From Streptomyces sp. NBC_00193 (GTDB lineage Bacteria; Actinomycetota; Actinomycetes; Streptomycetales; Streptomycetaceae), in contig NZ_JAPEMM010000001.1 of assembly GCF_026342735.1 (NCBI RefSeq), positions 3,038,001 through 3,102,000 of the forward strand: DNA of 64,000 nucleotides, read 5' to 3'. Below, piece by piece: positions 17,509 through 26,396 of the stretch. Numbering within the stretch: the stretch's first letter is position 1; each line of letters starts with the position of its first letter. Both the position numbers and the translations under genes were made by a program. Under the pieces are notes generated by a model. The model was not told the DNA's origin. It searched no databases and was given only the letters and a program-made list of their open reading frames with translations.

Positions 17509-18449
17509 CCGAGCAGAACACCACCGAGGCCGCGCCGACGCCCCCCGAGGACGCCGTCCCCGCGCAGGCAGGGGTGCCCGCCGCCGAGCTGCAGCCCGTC
17601 GCCGATTCCCTCGTGGCCGCCCCCCTCTCGGCCCCGGAGGTTCCCGCCGCGCCCAAGGACCGCCGCAAGCTGTTCGCCGCGCTCCGCTGGACCGCCGCCG
17701 TCCTCGTATTCGCCGCCGTCGGCTCCGGAGTCGCGTACGGGATCACCCAGCCCGAGCGCACGGACATCCCGGGGCTGTCCACCAAGTCCGACGGCCGCTG
17801 GGTCTACCCGGAGCTGTCCAAGCCGCAGCTGCCGGCGGGCGCCGCCCTGCCCTTCGCCAAGGACAACCCGGACGGCATCCACTACGCCGGCCTGACCCAG
17901 CTGCTGCTGCCGCCGCCCGCCGGTTCCACCCCCGACTCCACACTGAAGCTGGAGAAGGACGAAGCGGTGACCGTGGACACCTTCCTGTCGGAGTACCAGG
18001 ACATCCTCCGCGAGAAGATGAAGACGGACCTGGCCAACGAGGGGCTCCGCCAGATCGTCGCCCGGGGCTGGACCACCCCGGACGGCACCCGCACCCGTAT
18101 CTACCTGCTCCGCTTCCACTCGTCCGGCTTCGCCGACGCCTTCACCGGCTGCAAGGTCTCCATGGGCCTGCGCGACGCCCTCGTGCTGCAGGCCGACTCC
18201 GTGTGGGCCGAGGTCAAGGCCTCGCAGCGCACCGACCTGGGGAACCGCACCTCCGGGTACGCCACCCAGGGCAACACCAGCGACCTGTCCCTGTACCAGG
18301 AGGCCGAGCCGACGGGGGACGAGCGGTACAAGGTCGGGTGCATCCAGTCCGGCGACATCCAGGCCGTCGTCCTGCAGAGCCGCAAGGGCGAGGTGGCGGC
18401 CGTCCCCTTCCACCAGACGGCCGTCCTCCAGCACCAGCTGCTGCGCTGA
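17505..18449 (+). CDS. Single-pass membrane protein, third of three tandem paralogs
   Basis: A 314-residue protein. The GTG at 17505 overlaps the preceding stop (GTGTGA) and is preferred over the longer open frame from 17319. It has a Pro/Ala-rich N-terminus, a KDRRK basic patch, a transmembrane helix at about 59-80 and an external domain with cysteines in FTGCKVSM and KVGCIQSG that may pair. The domain layout matches the two upstream genes. It ends 9 nt before a strong GC hairpin. Function is unknown. Confidence 0.85.
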   Translation: MTEQNTTEAAPTPPEDAVPAQAGVPAAELQPVADSLVAAPLSAPEVPAAPKDRRKLFAALRWTAAVLVFAAVGSGVAYGITQPERTDIPGLSTKSDGRWVYPELSKPQLPAGAALPFAKDNPDGIHYAGLTQLLLPPPAGSTPDSTLKLEKDEAVTVDTFLSEYQDILREKMKTDLANEGLRQIVARGWTTPDGTRTRIYLLRFHSSGFADAFTGCKVSMGLRDALVLQADSVWAEVKASQRTDLGNRTSGYATQGNTSDLSLYQEAEPTGDERYKVGCIQSGDIQAVVLQSRKGEVAAVPFHQTAVLQHQLLR

Positions 18450-18458
18450 GCCGGGGCG

Positions 18459-18476
18459 GCCCCCGCGCGCGGGGGC
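18459..18476 (+). terminator. GC hairpin after the three-gene membrane operon
   Basis: GCCCCC and GGGGGC flank GCGCGC in a self-complementary 18-mer just after the stop at 18449. There is no T-tract, as is common in Streptomyces. Confidence 0.55.
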
Positions 18477-18573
18477 GTCGTACGGCCTACCTCACACGGT
18501 GCCCCGGTCCCCAGGCCAGTAGGCTTGGGGACCGGCCCCGTAACGCCACCCTTAACACTCCGAGGAGCACCCC

Positions 18574-18675
18574 GTGCTTGAGGCAGTCTTCACCTCCCTG
18601 CTGGTCCTGGTCTGCGTCGGCGTCCTCGCCTTCTCCGGACTGGCCGTGAAGAAGCTGTACCAGGGCCAGCGCTGA
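18574..18675 (+). CDS. 33-residue single-helix membrane peptide
   Basis: A GTG at 18574 follows GAGGAG by 7 nt and opens a 33-codon frame: an acidic start, one hydrophobic helix (FTSLLVLVCVGVLAFSGLAV) and a basic tail KKLYQGQR. A TAGGCT hexamer at 18520-18525 may be its -10. The good ribosome site, full-length helix and positive-inside tail argue for a real gene. The next gene starts 75 nt downstream on the same strand. Small single-helix proteins like this often modulate membrane complexes, but no partner is evident. Confidence 0.65.
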   Translation: MLEAVFTSLLVLVCVGVLAFSGLAVKKLYQGQR

Positions 18676-18750
18676 TCCCACCGGATCTGCCGCCGACCGC
18701 CCCGGATACCGGAACCCCTCCCACAGATCGCCTGAGCTGAGCAGCCATTC

Positions 18751-19323
18751 ATGATCCAGATCCCGTCCGACCTGAACCCGGGTCTCGTCCCCCTCGCCTT
18801 CCTCCTCGGCAACTGGGAAGGCGCAGGCGTCTTCGACTTCCCCGGTGAGGAGAAGTGCAACTTCGGCCAGGAAGTCGTCTTCAGTCACGACGGCCGGGAC
18901 TTCCTGGAGTACACCTCCCACACCTGGGTGCTCGACGCCGAGGGCAACAAGGTGCGGCCGCTGGAGTCCGAGTCGGGCTACTGGCGCATCGACAAGGACC
19001 GCAAGGTCGAGATCGTCATGGTCCGCGACCAGGGCGTCGTCGAGGTCTGGTACGGCGAGCTCGCCGACAAGAAGCCGCAGATCGACGTGGTCACCGACGC
19101 GGTCGCCCGCACCGCGGCCTCCGGCCCGTACAGCGGTGGCAAGCGGCTCTACGGCTACGTGAAGAGCGACCTGATGTGGGTCGGCGAGAAGGCCACCCCC
19201 GAGGTGGAGCTGCGCCCGTACATGTCGGCCCAGCTGAAGAAGGTCGTCACGCCCGAGGAGGTCGCGGAGATGGCGCGCAACCTCCCGGACATGCCGGACG
19301 ACGGCATCGCCTTCTTCCGCTAG
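18751..19323 (+). CDS. Nitrobindin-like / FABP-like protein (DUF1794)
   Basis: A 190-residue beta-barrel protein of the nitrobindin family. The family signature GxWxGxG appears as GNWEGAG near residue 25. In haem-binding nitrobindins a C-terminal histidine coordinates the iron; here the matching segment reads ELRPYMSAQLKKV, with no histidine, so haem binding in the usual way looks lost. That assignment relies on my recollection of the family alignment. It lies directly upstream of nur. The cellular role is unknown; small hydrophobic ligand or nitrogen-oxide binding are the options. Confidence 0.88.
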   Translation: MIQIPSDLNPGLVPLAFLLGNWEGAGVFDFPGEEKCNFGQEVVFSHDGRDFLEYTSHTWVLDAEGNKVRPLESESGYWRIDKDRKVEIVMVRDQGVVEVWYGELADKKPQIDVVTDAVARTAASGPYSGGKRLYGYVKSDLMWVGEKATPEVELRPYMSAQLKKVVTPEEVAEMARNLPDMPDDGIAFFR

Positions 19324-19390
19324 ACCGCGAGCCGGTCCGTGCGGCCGGTCCGTGCGACCGTACGCGCGACCCGAAACAAGCGTGCGCAGG

Positions 19391-19420
19391 AGCCCCCGGC
19401 CGCCCCGGCCGCCGGGGGCT
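19391..19420 (+). terminator. Hairpin between nitrobindin-like gene and nur
   Basis: AGCCCCCGGC (19391-19400) pairs with GCCGGGGGCT (19411-19420) around a C-rich 10-nt loop, 67 nt after the stop. Confidence 0.6.
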
Positions 19421-19479
19421 TCCGCATGCGCCCCGCCTCCCCGCTCCCCCCGCGGCGACCCGAGGCCTACACTGGCCGG

Positions 19480-19947
19480 GTGGTGACCACCGACAGCACC
19501 AAGCACACCGAGAACGCCGCCGCCGAAGGCGGCGACTGGAAGAGCGACCTGCGCCAGCGCGGATACCGCCTGACCCCGCAGCGCCAGCTCGTGCTGGAAG
19601 CCGTGGACGCCCTGGAGCACGCGACCCCGGACGAGATCCTCGTCGAGGTGCGCAAGACGGCCTCCGGGGTCAACATCTCCACGGTCTACCGCACGCTGGA
19701 GCTCCTGGAGGAGCTGAAGCTGGTCTCGCACGCCCACCTCGGGCACGGGGCCCCCACGTACCACCTCGCCGACCGGCACCACCACATCCACCTGGTCTGC
19801 CGGGACTGCACCGAGGTCATCGAGGCGGACGTGGACATCGCCGCCGAGTTCACCTCCAAGCTCCGCGACACCTTCGGCTTCGAGACCGACATGAAGCACT
19901 TCGCGATCTTCGGCCGCTGCAAGAACTGCGCCGCCAAGCAGCGCTAG
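19480..19947 (+). CDS. nur: Nur, nickel-responsive Fur-family regulator
   Basis: A Fur-family repressor of 155 residues. The winged-helix segment is RGYRLTPQRQLVLEAV, followed by ISTVYRTLELLEEL. The metal site includes DRHHHIHLVC and two CxxC pairs (VCRDC, GRCKNC). I call it Nur because of its close likeness and position matching the S. coelicolor nickel regulator, which represses nickel uptake and the iron superoxide dismutase. Two GTG codons at 19480 and 19483 are possible starts. TACACT (19468-19473) lies 6 nt before the first, pointing to leaderless expression. The open frame back to 19339 is not needed. Confidence 0.92.
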   Translation: MVTTDSTKHTENAAAEGGDWKSDLRQRGYRLTPQRQLVLEAVDALEHATPDEILVEVRKTASGVNISTVYRTLELLEELKLVSHAHLGHGAPTYHLADRHHHIHLVCRDCTEVIEADVDIAAEFTSKLRDTFGFETDMKHFAIFGRCKNCAAKQR

Positions 19948-20005
19948 ACGGCACCCACGCGGGCGTGCCCTAGGTGTGCCCGGGGCAGGGTCGTACGCTG
20001 GTGGC

Positions 20006-20974
20006 ATGACCAGCAGCCCCTTGCTCCATCTCCCCGGCGCCGTGCAGGCCGAAGGCCGCGACGAGGGCGTCGCCGCCCACTACGGAGAGCTGTACGGAGA
20101 ACAGCGCGCACTCGCCGACGGCCGAGGCTTCGTGGACCTCTCCCACCGCGGGGTCGTCACCGTCACCGGCTCGGACCGGCTGAGCTGGCTGCACCTGCTG
20201 ATCACTCAGCACGTCACCGCGCTCCCGGCCGGCGAGGCCACCGAGGCGCTGATCCTCACCGCGAACGGCCACATCGAGCACGCGCTCTACCTCGTGGACG
20301 ACGGCGAGACGACGTGGATGCACGTCGAGCCCGGCACCCAGGAAGCGCTGATCGCCTACCTGGAGTCGATGAAGTTCTTCTACCGGGTGGAAGTCGCCGA
20401 CCGGACCGCCGAGTTCGCCGTCGTGCACCTGCCGGCCGGCTCCATCGCCGAGGTCGCCAAGGAACTCGCCGTACGGGAGACCCCGTACGGCCGCGACGTG
20501 TTCCTGCCGCGCGGCGACCTGGAGGCCTTCGCCGCCTCGCACGGCCCGGCCGCCGGGCTCCTCGCCTACGAGGCCCTGCGCGTCGAGGCGCACCGGCCGC
20601 GGCTCGGCCTGGAGACCGACCACCGCACCATCCCGCACGAGCTCGGCTGGATCGGCACCGCCGTGCACCTGCAGAAGGGCTGCTACCGCGGCCAGGAGAC
20701 GGTGGCCCGCGTCCACAACCTGGGGAAGCCGCCGCGCCGCCTGGTCTTCCTGCACCTGGACGGCTCCGACGTGCTGCTCCCGGCCCACGGCACGCCCGTA
20801 CGGCTCGCCGCGGACGGGGAGGAGGGCCGCCAGCTCGGCTTCGTGACCACCTCGGTCCGCCACCACGAGCTGGGCCCGATCGCGCTCGCGCTGGTCAAGC
20901 GGAACGTCCCGGTGGACGCCCCGTTGCTGGTGGGCAAGACGGCCGCCGCGCAGGAGGTCGTCGTAGCGCCGTAG
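20006..20974 (+). CDS. ygfZ: YgfZ/GcvT-like folate-binding iron-sulfur cluster assembly protein
   Basis: A 322-residue GcvT-fold protein. The YgfZ signature KGCYRGQE, with its conserved cysteine, is present near residue 226, followed by TVARVHNLGKPPRRL. YgfZ uses tetrahydrofolate and helps assemble or repair Fe-S clusters such as that of MiaB. TACGCT (19994-19999) ends 6 nt before ATG 20006, a leaderless arrangement. It lies just downstream of nur and is convergent with dtd, only 9 nt apart. Confidence 0.93.
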   Translation: MTSSPLLHLPGAVQAEGRDEGVAAHYGELYGEQRALADGRGFVDLSHRGVVTVTGSDRLSWLHLLITQHVTALPAGEATEALILTANGHIEHALYLVDDGETTWMHVEPGTQEALIAYLESMKFFYRVEVADRTAEFAVVHLPAGSIAEVAKELAVRETPYGRDVFLPRGDLEAFAASHGPAAGLLAYEALRVEAHRPRLGLETDHRTIPHELGWIGTAVHLQKGCYRGQETVARVHNLGKPPRRLVFLHLDGSDVLLPAHGTPVRLAADGEEGRQLGFVTTSVRHHELGPIALALVKRNVPVDAPLLVGKTAAAQEVVVAP

Positions 20975-20983
20975 GCGGACCCG

Positions 20984-21409
20984 CTAGATGTCGATGACGA
21001 TGGTGAACGGGCCGTGGTTGGTCAGTGAGACCCGCATGTCCGCGCCGAACCGGCCCGTCTCCACCGTCGCACCCAACGCCCGCAGCTGCGCCACGACCTC
21101 GTCCACGAGCGGCTCGGCGAAGGCGCCGCCGGCGGCCGCGTTCCACGTGGGGCGGCGGCCCTTGCGGGCATCTCCGTAGAGGGTGAACTGCGAGATCACC
21201 AGCAGCGGCGCGTTCACGTCGCTGCAGGACTTCTCGGCCTCCAGGATCCGCACCGACCAGAGCTTGCGCGCCAGCAACTCCGCCTTCTCCGGGGTGTCGT
21301 CGTGGGTCACCCCCACCAGGACGCACAGCCCCTCCCCGACGATCTCCCCGACGGTCTCGCCGGCCACCACGACGCTCGCGCCGTCCACCCTCTGCACCAC
21401 TGCTCGCAT
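20984..21409 (-). CDS. dtd: D-aminoacyl-tRNA deacylase
   Basis: A 141-residue DTD protein that hydrolyses D-amino acids mischarged on tRNA. The characteristic motifs are SQFTLYGD in the middle and [10 protein letters not shown] at the C-terminus, where the Gly-cis-Pro pair reaches into the partner subunit. The start MRAVVQRV at 21409 is the conserved one. A TnpB-like pseudogene lies immediately upstream on the same strand, ending only 30 nt away, and may have displaced the original promoter region. Confidence 0.94.
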   Translation of the reverse strand: MRAVVQRVDGASVVVAGETVGEIVGEGLCVLVGVTHDDTPEKAELLARKLWSVRILEAEKSCSDVNAPLLVISQFTLYGDARKGRRPTWNAAAGGAFAEPLVDEVVAQLRALGATVETGRFGADMRVSLTNHGPFTIVIDI

Positions 21410-21438
21410 ACCACCTGTGTACCAGGCGTGCACCGGTG

Positions 21439-22718
21439 CTATCGATGCGGGCCGATATCGGCCCCATCGCTGCCCACCGGCATGGCCGGTCGTCTCCCCG
21501 AACGGTCTTGGGGGACGGGGAACAGCGCGAGTTGGTCGCTTCGGTCCCGGCAGGTCTTGTCACCCGGGTCGGGTGTGCCTGTGGTCCTGGGCGGGCTCGC
21601 GGTCCCTCGCGCCCTCGGTACGAGAGCGGTCTGGCCGGTAGCTCTCCGCGCGACGATCCTCTGGTCGCGTGCGGTCACACCTGGCCGACGCCGGATCCCG
21701 TGTCCGAGGGCGCGTCTGCCGATCGCCACTGCCGCCGCATGGTGGCCGGTGGCGATCGCGGTCTTCGATTGCCGCTGGAGCGGCTGCTTCCAGTGTTGGG
21801 CTCCCCAGCGGGAGGTGTAGGCGGGGTCGACGGCGACGACGACGAGTCCGGCGTGGTGGGCCATGCCGGCCAGCCGGTCGCGGAAGCGTGCCGTGGGCAA
21901 GCCCGCAACCGTGCGCCGGAACGTCTTTCCGCGTTTGCCGCGGCCCATCGTCTCGCGGCCGGTGGCGCGGGCGTCGGCGAAGCCGAGGTTCTCGATGGCC
22001 AGGCCGGCGCAGCCGTGGTGGCGGGCGAGGCGGATGAGTTCGCTGATGGCCTGCCGGAGGTGTCCGTCGCGCCGGGAGGTGGGGCCGGTCAGGTCGGTGG
22101 GGATGGTGATCGGTGGGCCGACGGGGTTGCCGTGGACGTCGACGACGCAGGCGGCGAGGTGGCCGGCATTGAGGTCCACCGCCAGCAGCCGTGCGCCGGT
22201 TGCCGCCAGTCCGGCCGGCGTGGGGAGGACCGCTGTCGGGGTGGACCAGGAAGCGTCGAGATACCAGCGCCCCCGTACCGGGTCGCAGACGATGTCGTAG
22301 CGGACGGAACGGTTGGCGGTGATCCGGTCCAGCCACTCGTCCCGGCGGTGGCTGAGGTGACGGTGCAGGCGAGCCGGTACCGGCCTCGGGGAGTGTTGGC
22401 CCGGTGCCTGAGTGGTTCGGGCAGGACGATTGCGACGGTGCCATCCGAAGGCTCGACGGTGATCGTGTAGTTGCCGTACGGCGCACCCGACTCGGACACC
22501 ATCCCGATCCGCACCCGCTCGGCCAGATCGGCACGGGCGTGCCCGCCGAGGTGATCGCCCACGATCCGCAAGACCTCGGCATCGCACGTGGACAGGCGCA
22601 GCCGGTCCCGGATGCGCGCACCCGCGGGCGCCGACACGGTGAAGGGATCGGCCGCAGTGGGCCGCGGATGCCTGTGCTTCGGCTTCCCTCCGACGCGCCT
22701 CCGCCGCCCGCGTGCCAT
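21439..22718 (-). pseudogene. Decayed TnpB-like RuvC nuclease gene (copy 1)
   Basis: This is a damaged relative of the intact gene at 50753-52498. Compared with that copy it lacks about 145 codons between ERVRIG and the SGAP(H/Y)GNYTITVEP segment, and it has lost one base near 22354-22357, which shifts the frame inside the CTVT segment. The three RuvC acidic positions remain (AVDLNAGHLAAC, LAIENLGF, AVDPAYTSRWG), but the N-terminal part is in another frame. The start would be ATG 22718. It sits between dtd and rsiG in otherwise conserved core sequence and so arrived by insertion. It may be a remnant that still supplies a DNA end or RNA. Confidence 0.85.
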
Positions 22719-22780
22719 AGGCCGCCTCTCCCCGTCACCGACACCAGCACGGATGTTCCTCACTGAGACTGGCGTCTCGG
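21478..22780 (-). mobile_element. Remnant of a TnpB-encoding IS (IS200/IS605-like), copy 1
   Basis: Similarity to the second copy begins near 21480 (GTCTCCCCGAACGG) and extends to the start region near 22718. Beyond the start a GAGAC-TGGC-GTCTC hairpin occurs at 22764-22777, with a related ACTGACGTCTC in the other copy at 52549-52559. No TnpA (HUH Y1) gene, terminal inverted repeat or target duplication was seen, as expected for this class. Boundaries are approximate. Confidence 0.6.
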
Positions 22781-22974
22781 TGTATGTGCGGGCGGCCCGT
22801 ATCTTTCCCCTTCACCCATACGAGGTATCCGGTGGACGGCGACGGCTGACAAGCGAATCAGTTGGGCCGTCCGGGGCCGATCGGGTGGAGTGGGACTGCG
22901 TCGGTACCGTGCGGAGTGGCACGATGCACGCAGGCGGTGCCCCCAGCACCGGTCGAGGGGACGGACACGAACGC

Positions 22975-23601
22975 ATGAATACTTCTGGTACCTCCGCACC
23001 TGCTTCTGCGCCCATCGGACCCATGGGATCCGGGGCGGCCGTCGCCCCCGTGGGCTCCGTGGCGTCCGCCGAGACCCCGGCGCCACGTCCGCCCGCGCAG
23101 CGGACCGGGGCCGCGGACGCGCCGGCGACGGCGACCACCGCGCTCGGCCTGCCGGAGCTGCGCGGGCTGCGCCGCGACGCGCAGCGCGACGAGGCCGACC
23201 TGAGCTACGTACGGCGCCTGCTCCAGGGCCGCATCGACATCCTGCGCGCCGAGCTCGCCCGGCGTACGGATCCCGAGGCGCCGGTGGTGGACCGGCTTTC
23301 GGAGATCCTCGCGGACGCCCCCTCCAGCCGCAGCGCCTCCGCCCGGCACGTCACGCTCGGCACCCCGCACGGGGAGGAGTACCGGCTGCTGGCGGCCGAG
23401 ATGCTCTCCGACGTCGAGCTGTCGGACCTGGGAGCGCGCACGGACGAGGAACTCCACGAGGGCATGGGCAAGTTGGTGCGCTACGAGCAGCAGGTCTCGC
23501 GCCGCCGCCAGCAGCTCCAGCGCACGGCCGACGACTGCAGCGCGGAGATCACCCGGCGCTACCGGGAGGGCGAAGCCCAGGTGGACGACCTGCTGGCCTG
23601 A
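22975..23601 (+). CDS. rsiG: RsiG, c-di-GMP-dependent anti-sigma factor for sigma-WhiG
   Basis: A 208-residue protein with a disordered Pro/Ala-rich N-terminus and a helical hairpin. Each helix carries the complete c-di-GMP motif E(X)3S(X)2R(X)3Q(X)3D: first E73-S77-R80-Q84-D88 ([16 protein letters not shown]), second E171-S175-R178-Q182-D186 ([16 protein letters not shown]). This double motif is the hallmark of Streptomyces RsiG, which holds the sporulation sigma factor WhiG inactive while bound to c-di-GMP. ATG 22975 is chosen because the region upstream belongs to the mobile-element flank. It is followed on the same strand by an Eis-like acetyltransferase. Confidence 0.95.
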   Translation: MNTSGTSAPASAPIGPMGSGAAVAPVGSVASAETPAPRPPAQRTGAADAPATATTALGLPELRGLRRDAQRDEADLSYVRRLLQGRIDILRAELARRTDPEAPVVDRLSEILADAPSSRSASARHVTLGTPHGEEYRLLAAEMLSDVELSDLGARTDEELHEGMGKLVRYEQQVSRRRQQLQRTADDCSAEITRRYREGEAQVDDLLA

Positions 23602-23681
23602 GCGGGCCGGGCGGCGCCGGGCGGCGTGCGCGGGAAAATCCGGGCGACGGGGGCGGGCCGGTCCGATTAGCGTGGGTCGCT

Positions 23682-24926
23682 ATGAGCGCTGACGTCCGGC
23701 AGATCGCCGCATCCGAACTTCCCGTGTGGCTGCGTGCCCAGCAGACCGGTTTCCTGAACGCGGCGCACCCCACCGCGGAGGATCAGGCACAGCTGGAGGG
23801 GTACGTCGACTGCGCCCGGACCCAGGGCGCGTTCGACGCGGACACCGGCCGGTGCGTGGCGACCTTCCGGTCGTTCCCGCAGGAACTGACCGTGCCCGGC
23901 GGGGCGTTCGTCCCGTCGAGCGCCGTCACGAACGTGACCGTGGCGCCCACGCACCGCAGGCAGGGTCTGCTGACCCGGATGATGGCGGCCGAGCTGGCCG
24001 CCGCCCAGGCGCGCGGCGACGTGGTGTCGACGCTGATCGCCGCCGAGTACCCGATCTACGGACGCTACGGGTACGGGCCGGCCACCTCCGTCTCGGAATG
24101 GGAGATCGACGTACCGCGCACCGGACTCGACCCGCGCGCCGCCGTCCCCGGTGACGGCGGGAGGATCGACCTCGTGGAGGAGGCCGAGGTGCGGGAGCTG
24201 GGCCCGGCCCTGCACGAGCGGCTGCGGGCGGCCCGGCCCGGCGCGGTGAGCCGCGACGCCCGTTGGTGGCGGACGACCACGGGCGCGGAAACGATGTCCC
24301 ACAACCCGTACACGCCGTCCTTCCACGCGGTGTACCGGACGGCGGACGGTGAGGTGGCCGGCCTGGTCCGGTACACCGCCGACGACCACTGGACCGATGC
24401 CAAGGTGCCGCAGAACACCGTGCAGGTCCGGCAGTTGCTCGCCCTCACCCCGGCGGCGGAGCGGGCGCTGTGGCGGTTCCTGTGCTCCATCGACTGGGTG
24501 GTGAAGGTCCGCACCGGCTACCGCGCCCCCGACGACCTCGTCGCCCGGCTGCTGCCCGACCCGCGCGCCGCCCGGACGGTGACCTCGGCGGACTGGCTGT
24601 GGGTGCGGCTGCTGGACGTCGTACGGGCACTCGGCGCGCGGACCTACGCCGTGCCCGGGGTGCTCGTCCTGGAGGTCGTCGACAAGACCGGGCCCGCGGG
24701 CGGACGTTACCGGCTGGACGCGGGTGCGGGGGAGTGCGTACGCACGGAGGAGCCGGCCGATCTGCGCCTGGACGCGGGCACGCTCGCGTCGCTGTACCTG
24801 GGCGACGAGTCGGCGGTGCGGCTGGCGGCGCTCGGCGCGATCACGGAGGAGCGCCCCGGGGCGCTCGCGCTCGCGGACGCGGTGTTCCGCACGGCGCGCC
24901 GGCCGTGGTGCCCGGACATCTTCTGA
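23682..24926 (+). CDS. Eis-like GNAT N-acetyltransferase
   Basis: A 414-residue protein with the tripartite layout of the Eis family: an N-terminal GNAT domain with the acetyl-CoA loop [14 protein letters not shown], a second GNAT-like domain and a C-terminal sterol-carrier-like fold. The C-terminus ends in a free carboxylate after PDIF, as in Eis, whose terminal carboxylate takes part in catalysis. Eis enzymes acetylate amines on aminoglycosides or lysines. TAGCGT (23668-23673) lies 8 nt before the ATG. It follows rsiG by 80 nt. The substrate is unknown. Confidence 0.9.
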   Translation: MSADVRQIAASELPVWLRAQQTGFLNAAHPTAEDQAQLEGYVDCARTQGAFDADTGRCVATFRSFPQELTVPGGAFVPSSAVTNVTVAPTHRRQGLLTRMMAAELAAAQARGDVVSTLIAAEYPIYGRYGYGPATSVSEWEIDVPRTGLDPRAAVPGDGGRIDLVEEAEVRELGPALHERLRAARPGAVSRDARWWRTTTGAETMSHNPYTPSFHAVYRTADGEVAGLVRYTADDHWTDAKVPQNTVQVRQLLALTPAAERALWRFLCSIDWVVKVRTGYRAPDDLVARLLPDPRAARTVTSADWLWVRLLDVVRALGARTYAVPGVLVLEVVDKTGPAGGRYRLDAGAGECVRTEEPADLRLDAGTLASLYLGDESAVRLAALGAITEERPGALALADAVFRTARRPWCPDIF

Positions 24927-24989
24927 GCGGCCGACCCGGACACCGGCGACCGGAACGCCGAATTGGAAACACGAGGACCGAGGTAGGTA

Positions 24990-25751
24990 GTGGCGACACT
25001 GGTGGAGGCCCTGCGCGCGGCCGGCTGCGTCTTCGCGGAGGAGGAGGCGGAGCTGCTGACCGCCGCCGCCGAGGACGCGGGGCACCTGGAGGGGCTGCTG
25101 GCCCGGCGGGTGGCGGGCGAACCGCTGGAACACGTCGTCGGCTGGGCGGAGTTCTGCGGGCTGCGCATGGCCGTCGGCGAGGGGGCCTTCGTGCCGCGCC
25201 GGCGCAGTGAGTTCCTCGCGCAGGAGGCGGTGGCGGCGGCCCGGCCCGGCGCGGTGGTCGTGGACCTGTGCTGCGGGGTGGGTGCGCTGGGCGCGGCCGT
25301 GGCCGCGCAGGTGCCGGGGGCCGAACTGCACGCGGCGGACATCGACCCGGTCGCGCTCGCCTACGCCCGGCGCAACCTGGCCCCGTACGGCGGCCGGGTC
25401 TGGGAGGGCGACCTCTACGCACCCCTGCCCGCCGGGCTGCGGGGCCGGGTGGACGTCCTGGTGGTCAACGCCCCGTACGTCCCGACCGGGGAGATCGGCC
25501 TGCTGCCGCCGGAGGCCCGCGACCACGAGCCGCCCGTCTCCCTGGACGGCGGAGCGGACGGCCTGGACGTCCACCGCCGGGTCGCCGCGGGCGCCCCGCC
25601 CTGGCTCGCACCGGGCGGTACCCTGCTGATCGAAACGAGCGCCCGCCAGTCCCCGGTCACGGCCTCGGCCCTGACGGCGGCGGGCTTGTCGGTCCGGGCG
25701 GTGACCTCGGAGGAGTACTACGCGACGGTGATCATCGCGACGGCGCCGTAG
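24990..25751 (+). CDS. HemK/PrmC-like N5-glutamine methyltransferase homologue
   Basis: A 253-residue class I methyltransferase. The SAM-binding loop VDLCCGVGALGAAVA is followed by HAADIDPVAL and by NAPYVP, a variant of the NPPY motif that recognises glutamine amides. A short N-terminal helical domain precedes it. Annotated relatives are called putative protein-(glutamine-N5) methyltransferases; the true PrmC usually sits beside prfA, which is not here, so this is probably a paralogue with another substrate. The start is GTG 24990, with CGAGGACCGAGG before it. Confidence 0.85.
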   Translation: MATLVEALRAAGCVFAEEEAELLTAAAEDAGHLEGLLARRVAGEPLEHVVGWAEFCGLRMAVGEGAFVPRRRSEFLAQEAVAAARPGAVVVDLCCGVGALGAAVAAQVPGAELHAADIDPVALAYARRNLAPYGGRVWEGDLYAPLPAGLRGRVDVLVVNAPYVPTGEIGLLPPEARDHEPPVSLDGGADGLDVHRRVAAGAPPWLAPGGTLLIETSARQSPVTASALTAAGLSVRAVTSEEYYATVIIATAP

Positions 25752-25788
25752 CCGGGGTTCCGGTCCTGCCACTTCACGCCGAGGGGTC

Positions 25789-26385
25789 ATGTCGATCACG
25801 GAGTACCAGCAGAAGCTGCGCGAGCGCTATCTCGCCGCGCCCGTCGTGCGGGCCCCGGAGCCGTGGCAGCCGGTGCTGGACCGCCGGACTCCCGTCGGAG
25901 GCCTGCTCGGCATCGGCTTCGCCGTCCATCCCGACAGCGGGCACGACCTCGTCATGGTCGTGTCGAACGACGGCCACGGACTGTTCGACGCGGTCACCGG
26001 CGAGAAGATCGCCCGCGACCGGGATCCCGACCCCGACACCAGCACCCCCGATGCGTCGCCGGACCTCGCCTGCCCCGGCTTCGGCCCGATCGAGGGCACC
26101 CGGGTCCACATCGCCGGGCTCTTCGGCGGCGGCCTGCACAGCACCACACCGGATGCGTGGACCCTGGACGTCGTCCACCCCGACTGGCCCCACGACCGCG
26201 TGATCCTCTCCGTCGACGGCGGGGCGCACGAGGGACCGCCGGGAGGGACGTGGTGGCACGTCTTCCACTCCCGGTACTCGCAATTCCGCGCCGCCGGCTT
26301 CTCCCCCTCCGGCCTGACCCTGGCGGTCGCCACCAGCAGCGACCTCACCCTCTGGGTGCGGCCGGGGCTCCACGCCGGCGACTGA
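25789..26385 (+). CDS. Hypothetical protein
   Basis: A 198-residue soluble protein I do not recognise. It has no signal peptide or membrane helix. It contains GLLGIGFAVHPDSGHDLVMVVS, a repeated-strand look with several WD-like phrases (DLTLWVRPG at the C-terminus), and is rich in Gly, Asp and Pro. The repeated strand pattern could suggest part of a beta-propeller, but the length is too short for a full one. It lies between the HemK-like gene and the XRE regulator, with the XRE operator starting right after its stop. Confidence 0.7.
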   Translation: MSITEYQQKLRERYLAAPVVRAPEPWQPVLDRRTPVGGLLGIGFAVHPDSGHDLVMVVSNDGHGLFDAVTGEKIARDRDPDPDTSTPDASPDLACPGFGPIEGTRVHIAGLFGGGLHSTTPDAWTLDVVHPDWPHDRVILSVDGGAHEGPPGGTWWHVFHSRYSQFRAAGFSPSGLTLAVATSSDLTLWVRPGLHAGD

Positions 26386-26396
26386 GGACGGGAGTT

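Noticed and set aside
21439..22763. Two overlapping ORFs treated as separate genes in the copy 1 element
   Set aside because: Alignment with the intact copy shows both are pieces of one gene, split by a single-base deletion.
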